Of a stretch of DNA of 36,277 nt, positions 31,019 through 36,277 are shown piece after piece; positions within the stretch are counted from its first letter, which is position 1; each line of letters starts with the position of its first letter. The position numbers and the translations under genes are program-made. The stretch lies in contig CAJUSM010000025.1 in assembly GCA_910588935.1 (NCBI GenBank), positions 1 to 36,277 on the forward strand, read 5' to 3'. Below the pieces are notes generated by a model that searched no databases, had not been told where the DNA came from, and saw nothing but the letters and a program-made list of their open reading frames with translations. This DNA comes from an uncultured Oscillospiraceae bacterium. Lineage in GTDB: Bacteria > Bacillota > Clostridia > Oscillospirales > Acutalibacteraceae.

Positions 31019-33463
31019 ATGAACTATAAGCTCACCGTTGCCCAAATTAAAGAGGCAATTCGGGACAAGCTCTCCCACAATTTTGGGGTTTCCCTGCAGA
31101 ATGCTACCGATGAGGAATACTATAAGGCCGTGGCCCTTATTGTACGGGAGCTGATGGCAAAAGGACGGGCGGAGTTCCTAAGCAACGCGGAAAAAACTGA
31201 CACTAAGCGCGTCTATTATCTCTGCATGGAGTTCCTGCTGGGCAGATCCCTGCGCAACAACCTCTTTAACTTGGGGCTGGAGGAGAATGTCCGCCAAGCT
31301 TTGGCCGAGTACGATGTTAAGCTGGAGCACCTCTATGAGAAAGAGCCCGACGCGGGCTTGGGCAATGGCGGGCTGGGCCGGCTTGCCGCCTGTTTCTTAG
31401 ATGGCCTGGCTACCCAGGGCTACCCGGCCATGGGCTACTCCCTGCGGTACGAGTATGGCCTGTTCCGTCAGAAGCTGGTAGAGGGCTGGCAGACAGAGCT
31501 GCCGGATTTTTGGCTGCCCGGGGGCTCTGTATGGATGCAGCAGGTGCCGGAAAACTCTGTAGAGGTCCGGTTCGACGGCCATATTGAGGAGCGCTGGAAC
31601 GACCAGTACCACGCGGTAAAGTATAAGGACTACACCACTGTTACCGCTGTCCCCTTTGATCTATATGTGTCTGGCATGGACGGCAAAGGCATTAGCCTGC
31701 TGCGGGTGTGGAAGGCGGAAAACCATCAATTTGACATGAGCCTTTTTGGCGGCGGCAACTATATGCGGGCCATGGAGCAGCAGACCATGGCCGAGGTGAT
31801 TACCAAGGTTCTCTATCCTGAGGACGACCATGCCGAGGGCAAGCTCCTCCGCCTGACCCAGCAGTACTTTTTAGTATCTGCCTCTATTCAGGATATTATC
31901 CGCCGGCACCTTTTTGTGCATAGCAATCTGGATAAGCTGCCAGAGCTGGCTGCCATCCATCTAAATGATACCCACCCAGTGCTGACCATTCCGGAAATGA
32001 TGCGCATTATGCTGGACGAGTGCGGCTACAGCTGGGAGGCTGCCTGGGATATTGTAAAGCGCACTGTAGCCTATACCAACCACACTGTAATGAGCGAGGC
32101 CCTGGAAACCTGGAAGTGCGACCTGGTGCGGATGCGCCTGCCCAGAATCTACCAGATTATCGAGGAGATCAACCGCCGCTTCTGGGAAGAGATGAAGTAT
32201 AAAGGCGTAGACCACGGCAAAATTGCCCGCATGGCCCCTATTAGCGAGGGCTATGTGAAAATGGCCAACCTGGCTGTCATCGGCTCCCACAGTGTAAACG
32301 GCGTTTCCGCCCTGCACAGCGATATCCTTAAGGACGACCTGTTCCATGATTTTTACGTGGAGGAGCCCCAGAAGTTTACAAACGTAACCAACGGCATTGC
32401 TCACCGCCGCTGGCTGAACCAGAGCAACCCAGAGCTGGCCGAGCTGATTACAGAGCTCATTGGCCCCAACTATATTTACGACGCCGGCAAGCTTACCGAG
32501 CTGCTAAAATATAAAGATGATCCCGCCGTGCTCCAGCGGCTGGAGAAGATTAAGCGGAGCAACAAGGAGCGCCTGGCCGCCTACCTGAAGCGCACCCAGG
32601 ATCAGGTGGTGGATCCTAACTCTATTTTTGATGTCCAGGTGAAGCGCCTGCACGAGTATAAGCGCCAGCACATGAATGCTCTTTCTATTTTGGCCACCTA
32701 CCAATGGCTGCTGGACAACCCCAATGCGGACTTTACCCCCCATACCTGGTTCTTTGGCGCCAAAGCTGCACCTGGGTACTATTTTGCCAAGCAGATCATA
32801 CAGTTTATTGCGGCCCTGGCGCATACCATCAACAACGATTCCCGGGTGAACCAGAAGATGAAGGTGATCTTTGTAGAGAATTACTGTGTAACCTGGGCAG
32901 AGCTGCTTACTCCGGCGGCAGAAATTAGCGAGCAGATCTCTTTGGCCGGCACCGAGGCCAGCGGCACCAGCAACATGAAGTTTATGATCAACGGCGCCAT
33001 CACGCTGGGCACCTTGGACGGGGCCAATGTGGAAATACATGAGACGGTGGGAGACGAAAACATTATCCTCTTTGGCATGACAGCCAGCCAGGTAGACGAG
33101 GTGAAGCGCTCCGGCTACAACCCCAGCCGGCATTACCAGAACGACCAGCAGCTCCGCCGGGCTTTGGATACCCTGAACAGCGGTATTGGGGGCAAGCATT
33201 TTGGAGATATTTACCGCTCTGTGCTCCAGCAGGACCGTTACATGGCCTTGGCGGACTTCCAGTCTTACCGGGCAGCGCAAGCAAGGGCAGAGGCCCTGTA
33301 TCACGATCAAACCGGGTGGAACAAGATGTCTCTGGTAAATATTGCGGGAGCGGGGCGCTTTGCGGCAGATCGTTCCATTCGGGATTACGCAGGGAATATC
33401 TGGCACGCCAGTCCTGTGCCGCCTGAGAAGAATTTGGCCGCGAAAATTGGCATGGCGGAATGA
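31019..33463 (+). CDS. glgP: glycogen/maltodextrin phosphorylase
   Basis: An 814-residue GT35 phosphorylase that releases glucose 1-phosphate from alpha-1,4-glucans in the cytoplasm, using pyridoxal phosphate. Conserved segments appear in order: GNGGLGRLAACFLD (near 117), HLNDTHP (near 317), VKRLHEYKRQ (near 541), and the PLP site GTSNMKFMINGA with Lys 654. Length matches the family. A GGAGG ribosome site lies before ATG 31019. The stop overlaps the start of a broken phosphorylase gene by four bases (ATGA), so the two once formed an operon; a GH13 enzyme follows, giving an alpha-glucan use cluster. Confidence 0.96.
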   Translation: MNYKLTVAQIKEAIRDKLSHNFGVSLQNATDEEYYKAVALIVRELMAKGRAEFLSNAEKTDTKRVYYLCMEFLLGRSLRNNLFNLGLEENVRQALAEYDVKLEHLYEKEPDAGLGNGGLGRLAACFLDGLATQGYPAMGYSLRYEYGLFRQKLVEGWQTELPDFWLPGGSVWMQQVPENSVEVRFDGHIEERWNDQYHAVKYKDYTTVTAVPFDLYVSGMDGKGISLLRVWKAENHQFDMSLFGGGNYMRAMEQQTMAEVITKVLYPEDDHAEGKLLRLTQQYFLVSASIQDIIRRHLFVHSNLDKLPELAAIHLNDTHPVLTIPEMMRIMLDECGYSWEAAWDIVKRTVAYTNHTVMSEALETWKCDLVRMRLPRIYQIIEEINRRFWEEMKYKGVDHGKIARMAPISEGYVKMANLAVIGSHSVNGVSALHSDILKDDLFHDFYVEEPQKFTNVTNGIAHRRWLNQSNPELAELITELIGPNYIYDAGKLTELLKYKDDPAVLQRLEKIKRSNKERLAAYLKRTQDQVVDPNSIFDVQVKRLHEYKRQHMNALSILATYQWLLDNPNADFTPHTWFFGAKAAPGYYFAKQIIQFIAALAHTINNDSRVNQKMKVIFVENYCVTWAELLTPAAEISEQISLAGTEASGTSNMKFMINGAITLGTLDGANVEIHETVGDENIILFGMTASQVDEVKRSGYNPSRHYQNDQQLRRALDTLNSGIGGKHFGDIYRSVLQQDRYMALADFQSYRAAQARAEALYHDQTGWNKMSLVNIAGAGRFAADRSIRDYAGNIWHASPVPPEKNLAAKIGMAE

Positions 33464-34099
33464 CCAGCCTGCATCCCCTTTACCAAAGCATTCTGGAGGG
33501 CAACGCCCGGTTTGGCGCCAGCCCCAAGGCTTTTGCTTAGGGTGTGCTGGGCTGCGCCCCAGAGAAGATACGCTCTACGGTGATTTTAGCCCCACTGTGG
33601 GAACTTTTTGGTTCTCAGAGGTAAAGGCGGCCCCCCTAGTGAAGGGCGCTCTCCGGGTGTGGCAGGTGGAGCGGGAAGACAGGCTAGCCGCTATCTGCAA
33701 AAGGACTTGGCCGCGGGCCCCTTTGCCCAGGCCGCTTATCCGGGCAACGCGCTGCTGGACCAGGCGGAGGCCCTATGCAAAGAGGCCTGCGCCCCCTGGG
33801 GGGCATAGCCCGCCGGGCAGTGAACTTCAGCATTGACACCATTGCCGCCCAGGTTGCCCATGTGGACGGGATTCTGGCCCCTGGGATGCGGCACCATTGA
33901 GATGGAAACCCGCCGCCTATTTCCGGGCGGCAGAGCTGAGCTGTGCGGTATCTCTATCGCCGCTGTTTTCAGCATTTCAGATAGCACGACGATCCGGCGC
34001 GAATCCCTATCAGCGGCCGCAGCGAAGAGGACCGGCGCCCGCCGCAAGGAACTCTGGTCGGCGGTATTCCCCCAGGCGCTGGAGGGGCTCTTGCTTTGA
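33460..34099 (+). pseudogene. broken nucleoside phosphorylase (PNP/UDP superfamily)
   Basis: A once-complete nucleoside phosphorylase-like gene read through several frames. It starts at ATG 33460 (overlapping the glgP stop) with MTSLHPLYQSILEGNARFG, and meets a stop at 33538. Later pieces in other frames are EVKAAPLVKGALRVWQVE (about 33618), SRYLQKDLAAGPFAQAAYPG (about 33690), AVNFSIDTIAAQVAHVDGIL (about 33818), IEMET (about 33897) and VFSISDSTT (about 33966). Relative to intact members, the expected glycine-rich nucleoside/phosphate-binding segment between the second and third pieces is missing, an apparent deletion of some 60 residues. No reading frame could yield an active enzyme. The family assignment rests on remembered family pattern and the order of fragments. 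Confidence 0.75.
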
Positions 34100-34109
34100 T
34101 TGTTTCAGC

Positions 34110-34135
34110 CGTCCGGCCTCTGTGGGGGCCGGACG
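34110..34135 (+). terminator. possible hairpin between the pseudogene and the GH13 gene
   Basis: CGTCCGGCC (34110-34118) pairs perfectly with GGCCGGACG (34127-34135) around an 8-nt loop. It lacks a T-tract, so it may be a weak terminator or a processing structure. Confidence 0.45.
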
Positions 34136-34182
34136 CTATATCGTCCCCCTAAAATCCGTATTTACAGTAAGGAGTGTTCATC

Positions 34183-36108
34183 ATGTTTCATTCCAGAAAC
34201 CCCAAATACAGATCCCCCACCGGTGGGGTGGCGGCCGGCCAGTCCGTGCACTTCCGCATTACCCTCCCCCGGGATCTAAGCTGCACCGCTGCCCGTTTGA
34301 TTGTGGAAAAGGAGGGGGATCTGGTCGAAATCTGCGATATGTTCTGGTGCGGCATGAACGGCAAGAACCGGGAATGGTGGGAGTGCGATTTTACGCCCCA
34401 AACCCCGGGCCTCTATTTCTACCTTTTCGAGGCCAACACCTGCCATGGCGTTCAGCGCCTCTCCCGGGGGGAAAGGGGCTGGGCAATTTTTGGCGGCACC
34501 TACCGCTGGCAGCTCACTGTGTGCCAGGAGAACTTTTCTACCCCAGACTGGCTGGAGGGAGGGATTATGTACCAGATTTTGCCCGACCGGTTCTGCAGCT
34601 CTGGCCAGGAGAAACCCGGCCTGCCGGCTGGCCGCAGCTATCATGAGGACTGGTATGCTCAGCCGGATTGGCGGCCCAACCAAGAGGGCAGGATTACCAA
34701 TAGCGACTTTTTTGGAGGGGATCTCCAGGGGATCCGCCAGAAGCTGCCCTACCTGAAAAGTCTGGGCGTGACCTGTATCTATCTCAATCCAGTGTTTGAA
34801 AGCCACTCCAACCATCGCTACGATACCGCCGATTACTCGAAAATTGATCCTCTACTGGGCAATGAGGAGGACTTCCGGGAGCTTTGCGCCGCCGCAAAGG
34901 AGCAGGGCATCCGGGTGATGATTGACGGGGTGTTCAGCCATACCGGCAGCGACAGTATGTATTTTAATCGCGAAGGCCGTTACGATTCTGTTGGGGCCTT
35001 TAATGCGCCGGATTCTCCCTATGCCGGCTGGTACTCCTTCCGGAATTGGCCCAACGAATATGACAGCTGGTGGGGCTTTGACACCTTGCCCAATGTGATT
35101 GAGACAAACGAGAGCTATAATGAGTTCATCAACGGCGAAAACGGCATTGTGCGCCGGTGGCTTCGGGCTGGGGCCTCTGGCTGGCGGCTGGATGTGGCAG
35201 ATGAGCTGCCGGATCTCTTTATCGACCGGCTCTCCGCCGCCGCCAAGGCGGAAAAGCCCGATGCCATGATATTGGGGGAAGTATGGGAAGATGCCTCCAA
35301 CAAGTCTGCCTACGGCGTGCGCCGGCGTTACCTGCTGGGGGGCCAGCTGGACAGTGTGATGAACTATCCTTTCCGAGATGCCATTTTGGGCTTTCTGCTG
35401 GGGGGCGAGGCCAAGAGCTTTGCAGAGACGGTGGAGAATATTGTAGAGAACTACCCGCCCCAGTGCCTGCGCCTGCTGATGAACCACATTGGCACCCACG
35501 ATACCGAACGGGCTTTGACAGTGCTGGGGGGGGAGCCCGCAGGCAGCCGGGGCCGGGACTGGCAGAGCGCCCAGAAGCTTACCCCCGCCCAGCGGGAAAT
35601 CGGCTTGCAGCGGGTGAAGCTGGCTGCCATGCTGCAATATATTCTGCCCGGAGTACCCTGCATCTATTACGGAGACGAGGCAGGGCAAGAGGGCTACCGG
35701 GACCCCTTTAACCGGGCCTGTTATCCTTGGGGCCGGGAAGATGCCGCCTTGCTGGACTGGTACCGGCAGCTGGGAGCCATGCGCCATGCACACCAGGATA
35801 TATTGGCCGGCGGCGGTTACCGCACAATAAGGGCAGAGGGGAACCTATTGGTGGTGGAGCGCTTTCGTATACACGAGGAGGCCTGCCTGGAGAGGGATGC
35901 TGAAGGGGGCGAAGAGGAAAAGAGCTACAGGGATAGCTTGATGCTGATTGTGAACCGCAGTGAACGCCCTCAGAGTATTATGGGCCTAAAGCTAGATCTT
36001 ACCGGAGCCCAGGCGATTATGGGAGAAGCCCTGGGTCAGGTGTCGGTTTTGCGGCCATATAGCTGTGCCTTGCTGAAATTTCATAAAGAAATTGCCGCAA
36101 ACCCTTGA
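34183..36108 (+). CDS. GH13 alpha-glucan hydrolase with N-terminal CBM34-like domain
   Basis: A 641-residue alpha-amylase-family enzyme of the neopullulanase/cyclomaltodextrinase type. Residues about 1-120 form a beta-rich, CBM34-like domain; the TIM barrel follows. The four catalytic regions are DGVFSH (D248), GWRLDVAD (D337, nucleophile), GEVWE (E366, acid/base) and HIGTHDTE (D440). There is no signal peptide, so it should act in the cytoplasm on imported maltodextrins, feeding glgP. Start ATG 34183 follows AAGGAG at 34169-34174; a GTG at 34174 overlaps that site and is not a likely start. The TGA stop lies inside the -35 box of the following tRNA promoter. Confidence 0.92.
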   Translation: MFHSRNPKYRSPTGGVAAGQSVHFRITLPRDLSCTAARLIVEKEGDLVEICDMFWCGMNGKNREWWECDFTPQTPGLYFYLFEANTCHGVQRLSRGERGWAIFGGTYRWQLTVCQENFSTPDWLEGGIMYQILPDRFCSSGQEKPGLPAGRSYHEDWYAQPDWRPNQEGRITNSDFFGGDLQGIRQKLPYLKSLGVTCIYLNPVFESHSNHRYDTADYSKIDPLLGNEEDFRELCAAAKEQGIRVMIDGVFSHTGSDSMYFNREGRYDSVGAFNAPDSPYAGWYSFRNWPNEYDSWWGFDTLPNVIETNESYNEFINGENGIVRRWLRAGASGWRLDVADELPDLFIDRLSAAAKAEKPDAMILGEVWEDASNKSAYGVRRRYLLGGQLDSVMNYPFRDAILGFLLGGEAKSFAETVENIVENYPPQCLRLLMNHIGTHDTERALTVLGGEPAGSRGRDWQSAQKLTPAQREIGLQRVKLAAMLQYILPGVPCIYYGDEAGQEGYRDPFNRACYPWGREDAALLDWYRQLGAMRHAHQDILAGGGYRTIRAEGNLLVVERFRIHEEACLERDAEGGEEEKSYRDSLMLIVNRSERPQSIMGLKLDLTGAQAIMGEALGQVSVLRPYSCALLKFHKEIAANP

Positions 36109-36133
36109 CAAAAGCGGAAAATAGAGGTATAAT
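36105..36133 (+). promoter_or_regulatory. consensus promoter of tRNA-Arg
   Basis: Perfect TTGACA (36105-36110), 17-bp spacer, perfect TATAAT (36128-36133). The -35 includes the stop codon (36106-36108) of the GH13 gene. Confidence 0.93.
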
Positions 36134-36149
36134 ACAAAGGCTGAAACAA

Positions 36150-36226
36150 GCGCCAGTAGCTCAGCTGGATAGAGTGTTTGGCTACGAACCAAAAGGTCGG
36201 GGGTTCGAATCCCTTCTGGCGTGCCA
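36150..36226 (+). tRNA. tRNA-Arg(ACG)
   Basis: A 77-nt cloverleaf can be folded by hand: acceptor GCGCCAG with CTGGCGT (one G-T pair), anticodon stem TTTGG/CCAAA with loop CTACGAA giving anticodon ACG, and the TTCGAAT loop. The CCA end is encoded (36224-36226). The ACG anticodon should be edited to ICG by TadA to read CGU, CGC and CGA. Confidence 0.96.
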
Positions 36227-36261
36227 TCCTAGGAAAACCAAAAAGATATTTGGGCAAAAAA

Positions 36262-36277
36262 CCGCGTAACCACGCGG
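36262..36277 (+). terminator. hairpin at the window edge, perhaps the tRNA terminator
   Basis: CCGCGT (36262-36267) pairs with ACGCGG (36272-36277) around AACC. The sequence ends here, so whether a T-tract follows cannot be seen. Confidence 0.45.

Noticed and set aside
34852..35793. A 313-codon open frame on the minus strand within the GH13 gene
   Set aside because: Opposite strand of a clear alpha-amylase-family gene; no start signal or domain.
1..36277. CRISPR array, insertion sequence or prophage
   Set aside because: No regularly spaced direct repeats, transposase, integrase or phage structural genes were seen on either strand.

Overview
The window looks like chromosomal DNA of an anaerobic, saccharolytic Clostridia species, most likely in the Oscillospirales (Ruminococcaceae/Acutalibacteraceae type). 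This rests on strong Shine-Dalgarno sites, frequent TTG/GTG-started frames, GC-rich genes separated by AT-rich promoters, a trimeric [FeFe]-hydrogenase cluster with a second regulatory-type hydrogenase, and a GH3 enzyme with permuted domain order like those of rumen clostridia. No insertion sequence, prophage or CRISPR array was seen. The species assignment is inference.

Layout. 1-930: a yceD-rpmF operon behind a consensus promoter, closed by a terminator. About 1030-1867: a decayed CPBP-family membrane protease on the minus strand. 2062-5727: a radical-SAM/DUF512 protein, der and plsY. 5869-6849: a gene encoding two fused Nudix domains, preceded directly by a perfect 14-bp inverted repeat and T8. 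7025-9676: murA, a YycJ-type metallo-hydrolase and rlmH. 9811-12392: deoB, a GNAT acetyltransferase and an RNase Z-like metallo-hydrolase. 12624-15166 (minus): serC and serA for serine synthesis.

15478-24068 is the hydrogen-metabolism block. A first operon (DRTGG protein, RsbW-like ATPase, putative sensory [FeFe] hydrogenase, second DRTGG protein, PHP phosphoesterase) has the parts list of a signalling module. A second operon encodes the probable NADH/ferredoxin-linked hydrogenase (hydC, a histidine-kinase-like ATPase, a [2Fe-2S] protein, hydB, hydA). The sensory hydrogenase could report H2 or redox state, and the ATPase, DRTGG and PHP proteins could relay that to the second operon. The mechanism is not visible in the sequence and is my main candidate for an incompletely described system.

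24274-36277 is mostly carbohydrate and housekeeping: an unrecognised 201-aa protein, a MazG-like pyrophosphohydrolase, a domain-permuted GH3 glycosidase, a YdcF-like membrane protein, a transglutaminase-like lipoprotein (minus), glycogen phosphorylase, a wrecked nucleoside-phosphorylase gene, a GH13 alpha-glucan hydrolase and tRNA-Arg(ACG). Two coding frames (yceD and murA) can be extended upstream through their own promoters, and I moved those starts inward. Several promoters carry perfect palindromes that look like operators.
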